Source: Nocardia paucivorans NBRC 100373 (GTDB lineage: Bacteria; Actinomycetota; Actinomycetes; Mycobacteriales; Mycobacteriaceae). From it: a stretch of 64,000 bases of DNA. The position numbers and the translations under genes are program-made. Below, piece by piece: positions 55,623 to 64,000 of this stretch; within the stretch, counting starts at the first letter, position 1, and each line of letters begins with the position of its first letter. The stretch covers positions 434,001-498,000 of the forward strand of contig NZ_BAGE01000041.1 of the NCBI RefSeq assembly GCF_000308675.1, in the 5' to 3' direction. The notes under the pieces were generated by a model. It was not told the DNA's origin. It did no database searches and worked only from the letters and a program-made list of their open reading frames with translations.

Positions 55623-56549
55623 CTACGCTCGGCCGTGCCATCCGTACCGTGCGGAATTCTCCGACAGCGGCACGGACCGGGGAACAGTCGGCGCATACGA
55701 CGGTTGGTCGGCGAGCTCGGTCAGCGCCTGGGCCCAACCGTCCATGCGGTCGGCGGCATGACGCAGATCGGCGACCACGACCTCGAACTCGTGGGCCACC
55801 GCCGTCGTCTCCGGAACCGCGAGTATTCGCCCGGCCGCGGCCACGATCTGCTCGTATTCGGCGACCCCGGTCTCCAACCGGGACAGAACGTGGCGCAACT
55901 GCTCGGCGAACATTCCGACCGTTTCCGTGTCCACCGCACCCAGGGTGGTTCCCGCCCGTTCCATGGCCGCGATATCGGCGGCCAGCGCGTGGAGCGCGGC
56001 AGCGCCGGAGTCCGCGGTGGCCAACATATCGTCGAGTTCGTCCGGTGGCAGCCGCCGAGAGTGCGCGATACGGCCGCCCAGCTCGTGGAGCGCGCGTTCG
56101 GCGCGCGCGAGACGCTCCATCGGCGCGCGGGCGGCCGACCGGGGCGGAGGCAGTTTACGCGGCAGATATCTGGCGGGAGGCAGGGGAACACTGCGCGTCC
56201 GCAGATAGCGCCGGGTGCTCAATGCCGCCCCGGTGACCAGCGCGACGGCCCCACCACCGAGGACAACGACCACCCAGGCGGGAGCGGAGGCCACGGTCAA
56301 CCCCACCACCCCGAGCGTGGTGATACCCGAGGCGGTGCCGAGCCGCACACTGCGCCGCCGCAGCCGGCGCCGCCGCCGCATCTCTCGTTCCCGCGGATCG
56401 GCCCACCGACGGACCGCGACCAGCGCGTGCTCACCCACTTCACGCAAGGTGTCCGGTAGGGCGGCGGTCTGTCGGGGCGGCGCCGCGTGCCACGATCGAA
56501 TCGGATAGCGGGGCCCGGACCCGGAGAGGCGGGATCGTGAACCGCTCAT
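55623..56549 (-). CDS. pspM: Phage-shock envelope-stress protein PspM (Rv2743c-like)
   Basis: 308 residues. A basic region (EREMRRRRRLRRRSVRLG) precedes a hydrophobic stretch of two membrane segments (GTASGITTLGVVGLTVASA and WVVVVLGGGAVALVTGAAL). The C-terminal ~170 residues are helical and Ala/Glu-rich (LARAERALHELGGRIAHSR). It lies directly downstream of pspA in the clgR-pspA-pspM order known in mycobacteria, where PspM is the membrane partner of PspA. Assignment rests on position and layout. Confidence 0.8.
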   Translation of the reverse strand: MSGSRSRLSGSGPRYPIRSWHAAPPRQTAALPDTLREVGEHALVAVRRWADPREREMRRRRRLRRRSVRLGTASGITTLGVVGLTVASAPAWVVVVLGGGAVALVTGAALSTRRYLRTRSVPLPPARYLPRKLPPPRSAARAPMERLARAERALHELGGRIAHSRRLPPDELDDMLATADSGAAALHALAADIAAMERAGTTLGAVDTETVGMFAEQLRHVLSRLETGVAEYEQIVAAAGRILAVPETTAVAHEFEVVVADLRHAADRMDGWAQALTELADQPSYAPTVPRSVPLSENSARYGWHGRA

Positions 56550-56579
56550 GACTGCACTCCCTGCCGAAACCCCGAACCG

Positions 56580-57419
56580 CTACTGCTGAGCGGTCTGCCC
56601 CTTGTTCAGTTGCGTGTTCAGTTGCGGTTGCGCCGGCTCGGCCTGAGGCTTGGCGGCGTCGAGGGCGGAACCGCTGCTTCCGGTGGGCAACGACTCACCC
56701 CGCATCGACGCCCGAATCTGCTCCAACCGGTTGTGCCCGGCCATCTGGACGCTGGCCTGCTGCACCTCCAGCATCCGCCCCTGCACCGAGTTCTGCGCCA
56801 GTTCGGCGGCGCCGAGCGCATTGGCGTAGCGACGCTCGATCTTGTCGCGCACCGCGTCCAGGCTCGGCACGTTGCCCGGGGCCGACAGGGTGCTGTCCAT
56901 CTGCTGCAACGAGGCGCTGACCTGCTCCTGCATCTTGGCCTGCTCCAGCTGGCTGAGCAGTTTGGTGCGTTCGGCGACCTTCTGCTGCAGCAGCATGGCG
57001 TTCTGCTCGACCGCCTTCTTGGCCTGCGCCGCCGCCTGCAGCGACTGATCGTGGAGCACCTTCAGGTCTTCGACGGCCTGCTCGGCCGTGACCAGCTGGG
57101 CGGCGAACGCCTCGGCGGCGTTGGTGTACTGGATAGCCTTCTCGGTATCGCCCGCGGCATTGGCCTGATCGGCCAGCAACACCGCCTGCCGGGCATTGGC
57201 GTTGAGCTTCTCGACCTCGTCGAGCTGGCGATTCAGCTTCATCTCCAGCTGCCGCTGATTGCCGATCACCGAGGCCGCCTGTTGCGACAGAGCCTGGTGC
57301 TGGCGTTGGGCCTCCTCGATCGCCTGCTGAATCTGCACCTTCGGATCCGCGTGTTCCTCGACCTTGGCGTCGAAAAGGGCCATCAGGTACTTCCAGGCCT
57401 TGACGAACGGATTAGCCAT
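56580..57419 (-). CDS. pspA: PspA/IM30 family protein (35-kDa antigen-like)
   Basis: 279 residues, almost entirely coiled coil ([55 protein letters not shown]). The N-terminal [23 protein letters not shown] (shortened) is the amphipathic membrane-binding helix of PspA. The C-terminal 40 residues are Gln/Pro-rich. It supports membrane integrity under envelope stress. ATG 57419 aligns with the family start. In M. tuberculosis Rv2744c is the matching protein. Confidence 0.92.
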   Translation of the reverse strand: MANPFVKAWKYLMALFDAKVEEHADPKVQIQQAIEEAQRQHQALSQQAASVIGNQRQLEMKLNRQLDEVEKLNANARQAVLLADQANAAGDTEKAIQYTNAAEAFAAQLVTAEQAVEDLKVLHDQSLQAAAQAKKAVEQNAMLLQQKVAERTKLLSQLEQAKMQEQVSASLQQMDSTLSAPGNVPSLDAVRDKIERRYANALGAAELAQNSVQGRMLEVQQASVQMAGHNRLEQIRASMRGESLPTGSSGSALDAAKPQAEPAQPQLNTQLNKGQTAQQ

Positions 57420-57652
57420 CGGTTGATCCCGCCTCCATCTGCTGTGCCGCCTGCGCGACGTGCGGTGCGCGACCGTCACGCACCCGGTATATGCCTATCC
57501 TCCACCATTTCGACGCCCGATACCGGTGACCGAGCGTTACCGCGTCCGGATCGTGAACCCGTAACCGACGCCCCCTACGAATCTATCCGGTCCCCCACCC
57601 GGCGCGCATCGGCATGGACCCCGGTCTTTCCCCCATATCCCGGCGGGCACGA

Positions 57653-58135
57653 CTAGGCGACCTTGACCAGCACCAGGGTTTCGTTCTTCGGCGCCGGGAT
57701 GACGATTCGGGTGTCCTCATCGATCTGCGGCCGAGCCACGGCCGTATCGGTTCCGACGGATGCGGTCTCGACCTCGGCCGGTGCGGGACGATCGGCATCG
57801 ACCACGGTGGCGGGTTCCGCAGCCGGGACCGAAACGGTCTCGGGTTCGACCGTGGCGGTATCGCCGGCCGACGCGGCCTGCTCGGCGCCCACCGCGTTCA
57901 TATCGCTGTCGGCGATGATCGTGCTCACATCCCACAGCACCCGGGACAGCGGGACGTCCAATGCCTCGCAGATCGCCGCCAGCAGTTCACTGGAGGCCTC
58001 TTTACGGCCCCGTTCCACTTCCGACAGGTATCCCAGACTCACTCGGGCCGAGGTGGACACTTCCCGCAGGGTCCGGCTCTGGGCGAGGCGAGCACGCCGC
58101 AGACTGTCCCCGATGGCCTCTCGCAGCAGCGTCAT
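57653..58135 (-). CDS. clgR: Clp gene regulator ClgR (XRE family)
   Basis: 160 residues. A helix-turn-helix of the XRE type ([40 protein letters not shown], quoted in part) covers residues ~15-65. The tail is Ala/Glu/Val-rich with a VKVA-like degradable end (LVLVKVA), in line with ClgR being a Clp substrate. It activates clp genes and, in mycobacteria, the psp genes downstream. ATG 58135 follows GGAGAAGGAGAA. A SigE-like promoter lies upstream. Confidence 0.9.
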   Translation of the reverse strand: MTLLREAIGDSLRRARLAQSRTLREVSTSARVSLGYLSEVERGRKEASSELLAAICEALDVPLSRVLWDVSTIIADSDMNAVGAEQAASAGDTATVEPETVSVPAAEPATVVDADRPAPAEVETASVGTDTAVARPQIDEDTRIVIPAPKNETLVLVKVA

Positions 58136-58179
58136 CGCGTTCTCCTTCTCCCGGTAGGCGCTCGGCCCGTACGGCGGAG

Positions 58180-58195
58180 CGTGCCGTGGCACGCG
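58180..58195. promoter_or_regulatory. GCGTGCC-GT-GGCACGC palindrome upstream of clgR
   Basis: Perfect 7-bp inverted repeat with a 2-base centre, 45 bases before clgR and downstream of the SigE-like promoter. It could be a regulator site in the leader or form an RNA hairpin; the match to known ClgR boxes is weak. Confidence 0.4.
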
Positions 58196-58212
58196 CCGTC
58201 CTTTCTGGCACA

Positions 58213-58239
58213 ACGTGGAATCGGGCGAATTGGTTCCCG
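58213..58239 (-). promoter_or_regulatory. ECF-type (SigE-like) promoter of clgR
   Basis: On the minus strand GGGAAC (58239-58234), 18-base spacer, GTT (58215-58213). It has the same elements and spacing as the sigB promoter in this window. In M. tuberculosis clgR is a SigE target, which fits. Confidence 0.75.
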
Positions 58240-58276
58240 CACGCGGTGGAAGCACGGCCGAGTGGTCACCGGAAAT

Positions 58277-58807
58277 TCATCCGGTGGCCGCGCCACCGCG
58301 TATACACCGCAACAGTTCCCGTATCGCCGTCCGTGTCGCGTCGAACCTGATATTCCACCGGTCGCCCGACAGTTTCAACCGCATAACCTCGGTATGCCCC
58401 GGACCGGCCAGTCCGAGGAACACCGTGCCGGCGCCGATACCGTTCTGCGGATCCGGTCCGGCCACTCCGGTCAGCCCGATCCCCCAGTCCGCGGCGCAGC
58501 GGGTTCGAGCCCCGACCGCCAGTTGTTCGGCGGTGGTGACCGCGACCGGCCCCTCGGTGGCGAGTATCTCCTCGCTCACCCCGGCCAGTTCGTGCTTCAT
58601 ATCCGTGGCGTACACCACCAGTCCACCGCGGAGCACGGCGCTGGCGCCCGGCACACCCGCGATGGTCGCGGCCACCAGACCGGCGGTCAGCGATTCCGCG
58701 GTGGCGACGGTTCGGTTGGTCGCGCGCAACGCCCGCACCAATGCGGCGGCGTCGGTATCCGCCACCAACGGATCGGTCGTGGCCACCCGAGCACCGGTCC
58801 CGCTCAT
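58277..58807 (-). CDS. CinA C-terminal family protein (nicotinamide-nucleotide amidase-like)
   Basis: 176 residues, the size of the CinA-C (PncC) domain alone. TVATAESLTAGLVAATIAGVPG, VYATDMKHELAGV and TAEQLAVGARTRCAADWGIGLTGVAGPDP (shortened) are the conserved blocks. PncC deamidates nicotinamide mononucleotide to nicotinate mononucleotide. ATG 58807 overlaps the pgsA stop codon by 4 bases (ATGA), so it is coupled to pgsA. Confidence 0.88.
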   Translation of the reverse strand: MSGTGARVATTDPLVADTDAAALVRALRATNRTVATAESLTAGLVAATIAGVPGASAVLRGGLVVYATDMKHELAGVSEEILATEGPVAVTTAEQLAVGARTRCAADWGIGLTGVAGPDPQNGIGAGTVFLGLAGPGHTEVMRLKLSGDRWNIRFDATRTAIRELLRCIRGGAATG

Positions 58808-59448
58808 GCGCCGCGCGACCGTCGGGAGCCGGCGAACCACAGCCGCACCGCCTGTCCCAGATAGTCCAGCCCGGTGACCACCGTGAGCACCAACGCGACC
58901 CACATCAATGTCATCCCCGCCGTCGCGAACCCGCCCGACAGCGGAAGCAGCAACACCCCGATGGCCAATGACTGCACCAGGGTTTTCAGTTTTCCGCCAT
59001 GTCCGGCCGGGATCACACCGTAGCGGGCCACCGCCAACCGCAGCAGCGTCACCGCGATCTCACGGAAACAGATCACCACGGTCATCCACCAGGCGAGCTC
59101 CCCCAGCAGTGACAGCCCGATCAGCGCCGACCCGATCAATGCCTTGTCCGCGATCGGGTCGGCGAGTTTGCCGAAATCGGTGATCAACCCGTATTTGCGA
59201 GCCAGTTGCCCATCGAAACGGTCGGTGATGGCGGCGAGCCCGAACAGCGCGGTGGCGGTGATCCGCCAACCGGTCTGGTGTCCCCCGCCGGCGAACAGGG
59301 CGACAACGAACAGTGGAACCAGGCCGATCCGCACCATGGTGAGCACATTCGCGATATTCCACAGCGGAACGGCGGTCTCGGTCCGCGCCGGACGCGGTGA
59401 TACGGGAAGGGTCGGCCGGCGGTCCATCTCCTCGGGGTACACGCTCAT
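58804..59448 (-). CDS. pgsA: CDP-diacylglycerol-glycerol-3-phosphate 3-phosphatidyltransferase
   Basis: 214 residues with the CDP-alcohol phosphotransferase motif D-G-x2-A-R-x8-G-x3-D-x3-D in DRFDGQLARKYGLITDFGKL and ADPIADKA. Several membrane segments surround it (VRIGLVPLFVVALFAGGG, LAIGVLLLPL). It makes phosphatidylglycerol phosphate for PG and cardiolipin. ATG 59448 is chosen; an earlier in-frame codon at 59526 lacks support. The product and the downstream cinA-C and clgR genes form one block. Confidence 0.9.
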   Translation of the reverse strand: MSVYPEEMDRRPTLPVSPRPARTETAVPLWNIANVLTMVRIGLVPLFVVALFAGGGHQTGWRITATALFGLAAITDRFDGQLARKYGLITDFGKLADPIADKALIGSALIGLSLLGELAWWMTVVICFREIAVTLLRLAVARYGVIPAGHGGKLKTLVQSLAIGVLLLPLSGGFATAGMTLMWVALVLTVVTGLDYLGQAVRLWFAGSRRSRGA

Positions 59449-59561
59449 GGCCGCCTCTCGAAGGGCCAGTCGCGCTGCCCGGCGCGGAAGAGGGGGCGGT
59501 ACGACTGGGGGTGCGGCACACCCCAAGCCTATCGGTAGGGGAGCCGACTACTGTGCACCCC

Positions 59562-60113
59562 ATGACCTCACTGGGACCACGGGGTGGTTCGACCGGCGAT
59601 GCGCCCGAAATATCGGCCGACGAAGTGACGGTGCGGCGCGCGCGCACCTCCGACGTTCCCTCCATCAAGGCGCTGGTCGATATCTACGCGGGCCGGATTC
59701 TGTTGGAGAAGAACCTGGTCAACCTGTATGAGGCGGTTCAGGAGTTCTGGGTCGCCGAACAGGGTGGTCGAGTGGTCGGCTGCGGCGCCCTCCATGTGTT
59801 GTGGGCCGATCTGGGGGAGGTCCGCACCGTGGCGGTCCATCCGGATGTCAAGGGGCACGGTGTGGGAAAACTCATTGTGCGGCGATTGATCGAGGTGGCT
59901 CGAGAGCTGGAACTGCAACGGCTGTTCGTGCTCACCTTCGAGGTGGAGTTCTTCGGCCGACACGGTTTCGTGGAGATCGATGGCACCCCGGTGACCGCCG
60001 AGGTCTATGCCGAGATGTGTCGCTCCTACGACACCGGTGTCGCCGAATTCCTGGACCTGAGTTATGTGAAACCGAACACTCTCGGCAATACCCGCATGCT
60101 GCTGACCCTGTAG
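59562..60113 (+). CDS. GNAT family amino-acid N-acetyltransferase (ArgA-like, Rv2747-like)
   Basis: 183 residues. The GNAT core VTVRRARTSDVPSIKALVDIYAG (shortened), VHPDVKGHGVGKLIVRRLIE with the acetyl-CoA loop, and FVLTFEVEFFGRHGFVEIDGTPV match the short ArgA proteins of mycobacteria (Rv2747), which acetylate glutamate to start arginine synthesis. The start ATG 59562 is 113 bases from the divergent pgsA start. Confidence 0.88.
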   Translation: MTSLGPRGGSTGDAPEISADEVTVRRARTSDVPSIKALVDIYAGRILLEKNLVNLYEAVQEFWVAEQGGRVVGCGALHVLWADLGEVRTVAVHPDVKGHGVGKLIVRRLIEVARELELQRLFVLTFEVEFFGRHGFVEIDGTPVTAEVYAEMCRSYDTGVAEFLDLSYVKPNTLGNTRMLLTL

Positions 60114-60154
60114 GGGAATGGCAGGGCAGCGGCGGCATCGTTAAGCTTCGGCGC

Positions 60155-60445
60155 GTGCCGATCTTCGCAGTCCACTACACCTATTCCGCCGCCACCCTCG
60201 CCGATCGCGACACCCATCGTCCCGACCACCGCGGCTGGTTGGCCGATCTGCTGGCCGACGGCACCCTGCTCAGCAGCGGCCCGTACCCGGATGGTTCCGG
60301 CGCGTTGCTGCTGATGCGCGCGGACGACGAGGCCGCGATGAAGGAGCTGTTGACCCGGGACCCGTTCGCACGTCGGGAACTGATCGACGAGGTCCGCGTG
60401 GTCGAATGGCAGCCGGTGCTCGGCACCTTCGCCGACGCCGGATAG
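60155..60445 (+). CDS. YciI family protein
   Basis: 96 residues. FAVHYTYSAATLADRDTHRPDHRGWL and LLADGTLLSSGPYPDGSGALL (both shortened) are the conserved pattern of the YciI/YCII-related ferredoxin-like alpha/beta fold with a His-Asp pair. GTG 60155 is the start; the frame extends upstream but without family similarity. It follows the GNAT gene by 41 bases. Function unknown. Confidence 0.85.
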   Translation: MPIFAVHYTYSAATLADRDTHRPDHRGWLADLLADGTLLSSGPYPDGSGALLLMRADDEAAMKELLTRDPFARRELIDEVRVVEWQPVLGTFADAG

Positions 60446-60484
60446 GAATATCCGCCGCGACGGCCCACCGACCGGAACGGACGG

Positions 60485-61504
60485 TCACCGCTCGCGCGAT
60501 ACGATCCCCGAGTCCGAGGGCTCGGGCGGCCGAGCTCCGCCACCGGTCCGCCACAGACTGGCCCCCGTGGCGAGCACCAGGATTCCGATGATCACCGACA
60601 GCGAGGCGACCGTGGAGATCTCCGGCACCGGCACCTGCTCGCCGCCGTTGACGAACGGCAGGCTGTTCTCGTGGAGCGCGTGCAGCACCAGTTTCACCCC
60701 GATGAACGCCAGGATCGCGGCCAAACCGTAGGACAGGTAGACCAGCCGGTCCAGTAGGCCTCCGATGAGGAAATACAGCTGCCGCAGACCCATGAGCGCG
60801 AAAGCGTTGGCGGTGAACACCAGGTAGGGCTGTTCGGTGAGGCCGTAGATGGCCGGTATGGAGTCCAACGCGAACAACAGATCGGCGAATCCGATCGCCA
60901 GCAGGGCCAACAGCATGGGGGTGACCACGCGCTTGCCGTCGACCCGGGCGGTGAGAGAGTCGCCGTGGAAGCGGTCGGTGGTCGGTACCAGGCGTCGGAC
61001 CAGCGCGACGATTCGGCTGTCGCGTTTACGCTCCTGTTCGATCTCGTGCCCGCTCTCTTTCAGGAGTTTGGCGGCGGTATAGATCAAGAAGATGCCGAAC
61101 AGATAGAAAACCCAGCTGAAGGCGCCGATCGCGGCAGCGCCGACGGCGATGAACACCCCACGCATCATCAGCGCGACCACGATGCCGATCAGCAGAACCT
61201 TCTGCTGGTATGCCCGCGGCACCGCGAAGGTGGACATGATGATGAGGAATACGAACAGGTTGTCCACCGAGAGCGCCTTCTCGGTGATGAAACCCGCGTA
61301 GTACTCCCCCGCATGGCCGGCGCCCCATTTCGCGACGACCAGACCGCCGAAGGCGAGGGCGAGGCCGATATAGAACGCCGACCAGAACGCGGATTCCCGG
61401 AAGGTCGGTTCGTGCGGTGTGCGCACATGGGCGAAGAAATCGAAGACGAACAGACCGAGAATCACCAGGATGGTGATCCCCCATACCAATGTCGTTACCT
61501 GCAT
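60485..61504 (-). CDS. TerC family integral membrane protein (Rv2723-like)
   Basis: 339 residues with nine or so membrane segments, starting MQVTTLVWGITILVILGLFV. Acidic residues within the membrane (NLFVFLIIM preceded by ALSVDN, FADLLFALDSIPAIYG) are diagnostic of TerC, a manganese-handling or tellurite-resistance-linked protein. It aids metalation of exported proteins in Bacillus; here the role is inferred from family. I looked for a yybP-type manganese riboswitch upstream and saw none that was convincing. Confidence 0.88.
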   Translation of the reverse strand: MQVTTLVWGITILVILGLFVFDFFAHVRTPHEPTFRESAFWSAFYIGLALAFGGLVVAKWGAGHAGEYYAGFITEKALSVDNLFVFLIIMSTFAVPRAYQQKVLLIGIVVALMMRGVFIAVGAAAIGAFSWVFYLFGIFLIYTAAKLLKESGHEIEQERKRDSRIVALVRRLVPTTDRFHGDSLTARVDGKRVVTPMLLALLAIGFADLLFALDSIPAIYGLTEQPYLVFTANAFALMGLRQLYFLIGGLLDRLVYLSYGLAAILAFIGVKLVLHALHENSLPFVNGGEQVPVPEISTVASLSVIIGILVLATGASLWRTGGGARPPEPSDSGIVSRER

Positions 61505-61648
61505 GCGGCGATCCGTTCGACGGTGCGACCCATGCCGCCATTATGCCTGATTTGTCCGATTTTCTCGGATTGCGGGGTGCCCCGGTCGCATTTCATACCC
61601 GCCGAGAGGCCGATGTGATCCGGTCCTCCCGGCGGCATGGGAAACCGT

Positions 61649-64000
61649 TCAGTCCTCGGACGACTCCGGGGCATCGTCCCCGCCGCCGCGAATCGACCAG
61701 AGCAGTCCGTCGAGTTCGTCCGGTTTGACCAGGACCTCCCGCGCCTTCGACCCCTCGCTGGGACCCACCACCCCGCGGGTCTCCATCAGATCCATCAACC
61801 GACCGGCCTTGGCGAAACCGACCCGCAATTTGCGTTGCAGCATCGAGGTCGACCCGAACTGGGAGGTGACCACCAGCTCCACCGCCTGCAAGAACAGGTC
61901 CAGATCGTCGCCGATATCGGGGTCGACATCCTTCTTCTCCCCCGCCTTGGCGCTGGTGACCCCTTCGGTGTATTCGGGCTCGGCCTGTTTCTTGGTGAAC
62001 TCGACGACGGCCTGGATCTCCTCGTCGCTGATGAACGCGCCCTGCAATCGGATCGGTTTTCCCGCTCCCATGGGCAGGAAGAGCCCGTCACCCATACCGA
62101 TGAGTTTCTCGGCCCCGGGTTGGTCCAGGATCACCCGGGAATCGGTGAGCGAGGAGGTGGCGAACGCCAACCGGGACGGCACGTTCGTCTTGATCAGACC
62201 GGTGACCACATCCACCGACGGACGCTGGGTGGCCAGCACCAGATGGATACCCGCGGCCCGCGCCTTCTGGGTGATTCGCACGATGGCGTCCTCGACATCG
62301 CGCGGCGCGGTCATCATCAAATCGGCCAGCTCGTCGACGATGGCGAGAATGTACGGATAGGGGCGGTACACCCGTTCGCTGCCCAACGGGGTGGTGATGG
62401 CCCCCGATTTGACCTTCCGATTGAAGTCGTCGATATGCCGGACCCGGCTGGCCTGCATGTCCTGATAACGCTGCTCCATCTCCTCCACCAGCCAGGCCAG
62501 CGCGGCCGCGGCCTTCTTCGGCTGGGTGATGATGGGAGTGATCAGATGCGGAATGCCCTCGTAGGGGGTCAGTTCCACCATCTTCGGATCGATCAGGATC
62601 ATCCGGACCTCGTCCGGGGTGGCCCGCTGCAGCAGCGAGACCAGCATCGAGTTCACGAAACTCGACTTACCGGACCCGGTGGAACCGGCCACCAGAAGAT
62701 GCGGCATCTTCGCCAGATTGGCCGCGACGAATTCGCCTTCGATGTTCTTGCCGAGTCCGATCACCAGCGGATGGTGATCGTTACGGGTCGCGGGCGCCTT
62801 CAACACATCCGCCAGACGCACCAGTTCTCGATCGGAATTGGGCACCTCGATACCCACCGCGGACTTACCCGGAATGGGGGCCAGCAGTCGCACGTTCTCG
62901 GTGGCGACGGCATAGGCGATATTGCGGGCCAGCGCGGTGATCTTCTCCACCTTCACCCCGGGGCCGAGTTCGACCTCGTATCGGGTGACCGTCGGCCCCC
63001 GGACGAATCCGGTCACCGCGGCATCGATCCTGAACTGCACCAGCACCTCGGTGATCGCCTCGATCATCGATTCGTTCGCGGCGCTGCGTTTCTTGGGCGG
63101 GTCGCCATCGATGAGCAGTTTCATCGGCGGCAGTGTGTACCCGCCCTCGGTGACCCGCTCGGTGACGAACTCCGGTTCCGGCAGGGGCAGCGGGGTCTGG
63201 TCGACGGGTTCGGCCGCGCGTTTTCTCCGCTTCGGCCGTTCGGCGGGCGGCTCGGCGATCGACGCGGATTCGGCAGCAATCGGTTTCGCATCGCGCAGCG
63301 GCGGCTCACCCGCGGTATCGGCATCCTCGTATTCGTCGGTCGGGTAACTCTCGGCGGAACCGCGTCCGCGCCGACGCGAACGGGGCCGAGGCGCGGGGAA
63401 ACCATCCGTACCGTACTCGGCAGGCCCGTATTCGGACCGGTAATCGCCATATTCGTCGTCCGCCGGCTCCGCGCCACCGGTGCCGAAGTACTCGCGTAGC
63501 CGCTGAGGCACCTCCCGGACCGTTGTCCCGGTGAGCAGCAGCGCGCCGAAAACGAGGGCCATCAACAGGATCGGGGTGGACAACCAGGCGGTGAACCCCT
63601 GGGTGATCGGACCACCCATGACGAATCCCACGAAGCCCGCGGCGTGGGCGCGGCCCGCCGCGTCGCTGGGCGCGCCATCGGCGATATGCCACAGCCCGAG
63701 CAGCGGCAGCCCCACCAGCGCCCCACCCAACACCAGTCGGGGGCGGATCTCCGGCCGGGGCTCGGTGCGCATGAGCACCACGGCGATCCCGCACAGCACG
63801 AACGGCAACATCCCGGAGGCAGAGCCCGTGATAGCGCGGACGGTGGTCTCCACCAGGCCCCCGACCGGCCCACCGGCCGAGAACCAAACCGCGGCCGCGA
63901 TAACGGTGCCGACCGCGATGAGTGCCAACGCGATACCGTCCCGCCGGTGGCCGTGTTCGATCTCGCCCGCCCGCCCGACGGCGCGAACGGTGGCGCCGAG
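61649..64000 (-). CDS. ftsK: DNA translocase FtsK (partial, 5' part beyond the window)
   Basis: The C-terminal ~784 residues. The region nearest the window edge has membrane segments (IALALIAVGTVIAAAVWFSAG, MLPFVLCGIAVVLM, LVLGGALVGLPLLGLW). A linker (~residues 170-270 of the visible part) rich in Glu/Pro/Arg leads to the motor with Walker A LLVAGSTGSGKSSFVNSML and the C-terminal winged-helix gamma domain (LRVGFAKAGRLMDLMETRGVVG, shortened), which recognises KOPS. FtsK pumps chromosome ends apart at septation. The frame stays open at 64000, so the start lies outside. The gene is followed by terC on the same strand. Confidence 0.94.
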   Translation of the reverse strand, partial: LGATVRAVGRAGEIEHGHRRDGIALALIAVGTVIAAAVWFSAGGPVGGLVETTVRAITGSASGMLPFVLCGIAVVLMRTEPRPEIRPRLVLGGALVGLPLLGLWHIADGAPSDAAGRAHAAGFVGFVMGGPITQGFTAWLSTPILLMALVFGALLLTGTTVREVPQRLREYFGTGGAEPADDEYGDYRSEYGPAEYGTDGFPAPRPRSRRRGRGSAESYPTDEYEDADTAGEPPLRDAKPIAAESASIAEPPAERPKRRKRAAEPVDQTPLPLPEPEFVTERVTEGGYTLPPMKLLIDGDPPKKRSAANESMIEAITEVLVQFRIDAAVTGFVRGPTVTRYEVELGPGVKVEKITALARNIAYAVATENVRLLAPIPGKSAVGIEVPNSDRELVRLADVLKAPATRNDHHPLVIGLGKNIEGEFVAANLAKMPHLLVAGSTGSGKSSFVNSMLVSLLQRATPDEVRMILIDPKMVELTPYEGIPHLITPIITQPKKAAAALAWLVEEMEQRYQDMQASRVRHIDDFNRKVKSGAITTPLGSERVYRPYPYILAIVDELADLMMTAPRDVEDAIVRITQKARAAGIHLVLATQRPSVDVVTGLIKTNVPSRLAFATSSLTDSRVILDQPGAEKLIGMGDGLFLPMGAGKPIRLQGAFISDEEIQAVVEFTKKQAEPEYTEGVTSAKAGEKKDVDPDIGDDLDLFLQAVELVVTSQFGSTSMLQRKLRVGFAKAGRLMDLMETRGVVGPSEGSKAREVLVKPDELDGLLWSIRGGGDDAPESSED

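Noticed and set aside
61505..61648. Manganese (yybP-ykoY) riboswitch upstream of terC
   Set aside because: No match to the conserved stem and loop sequences could be found.
61637..63499. Long + strand open frame opposite ftsK
   Set aside because: Antisense to ftsK with no recognisable domain.
1..64000. tRNA, rRNA, insertion sequences or integrases
   Set aside because: None recognised in the window; no transposase motifs or tRNA-like foldable segments noticed, though no scan program was run.

Overview
The window is a 64 kb piece of a high-GC actinobacterial chromosome. Gene content and order place it in the Mycobacteriales, most likely Nocardia or a close relative. The backbone follows the Mycobacterium tuberculosis segment sigB (Rv2710) to ftsK (Rv2748c): sigB, ideR, a PAC2 protein, PhzF-like, nrdR, lexA, a FadE20-type dehydrogenase, hflX, dapF, miaA, an Rv2728c-like protein, a DUF349 protein, an Rv2732c-like protein, miaB, recX, recA, DUF3046, an Rv2739c-like glycosyltransferase, pspM, pspA, clgR, cinA-C, pgsA, an ArgA-type GNAT, terC and ftsK. 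This assignment rests on recognising the protein families and recalling that gene order; no database search was possible.

Region by region. 1-9.3 kb: DUF3099 protein, a large class I methyltransferase, SigB, a protein acetyltransferase (Pat-like) overlapping an AcuC-type deacetylase, then ideR-galE. 9.3-19.5 kb: DUF4192 and PAC2 proteins, a DUF3516 helicase whose last ~55 codons are out of frame, an ornithine decarboxylase next to a SpeD-SpeE fusion (a compact spermidine pathway), oxyR, a PhzF-like protein and a DUF5134 membrane protein. 19.7-27.9 kb: hrpA, nrdR, a LysM-less protein at the chiZ position, and lexA with two SOS boxes, then a GGCT-like protein and an IclR-type regulator. 28-37.6 kb is the accessory part: an SDR enzyme, a DUF5709 protein, about 1 kb of broken coding fragments, a cytochrome P450, an ABC exporter, a secreted MTB12-like protein, a SAM-dependent methyltransferase, a MetE-like zinc protein, then fadE. 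37.7-47.6 kb: acyltransferase, hflX, dapF, miaA, miaB and partners. 47.9-51.2 kb: a gluABCD-type amino-acid uptake operon. 51.2-61.6 kb: recA-recX, a frameshifted CGNR gene, DUF3046, a glycosyltransferase and the pgsA-cinA-clgR-pspA-pspM envelope-stress block with an extra 58-residue membrane protein. The window ends inside ftsK, read from the minus strand.

The regulatory signals form a consistent picture. sigB and clgR each carry the same ECF-type promoter, GGGAAC-N18-GTT, as expected for SigE/SigH-type control of envelope and thiol stress. lexA and recA carry mycobacterial-type SOS boxes that overlap or lie inside sigma70-like promoters, and recA has a second, RecA-NDp type promoter of the kind used by PafBC. 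Several convergent gene pairs are separated by near-perfect bidirectional terminator hairpins.

The items most worth following up are the frameshifts in the helicase and CGNR genes, the SpeD-SpeE fusion, the small membrane gene in the psp block, the dual recA control, and the P450/ABC/MetE-like accessory island with its upstream gene debris.
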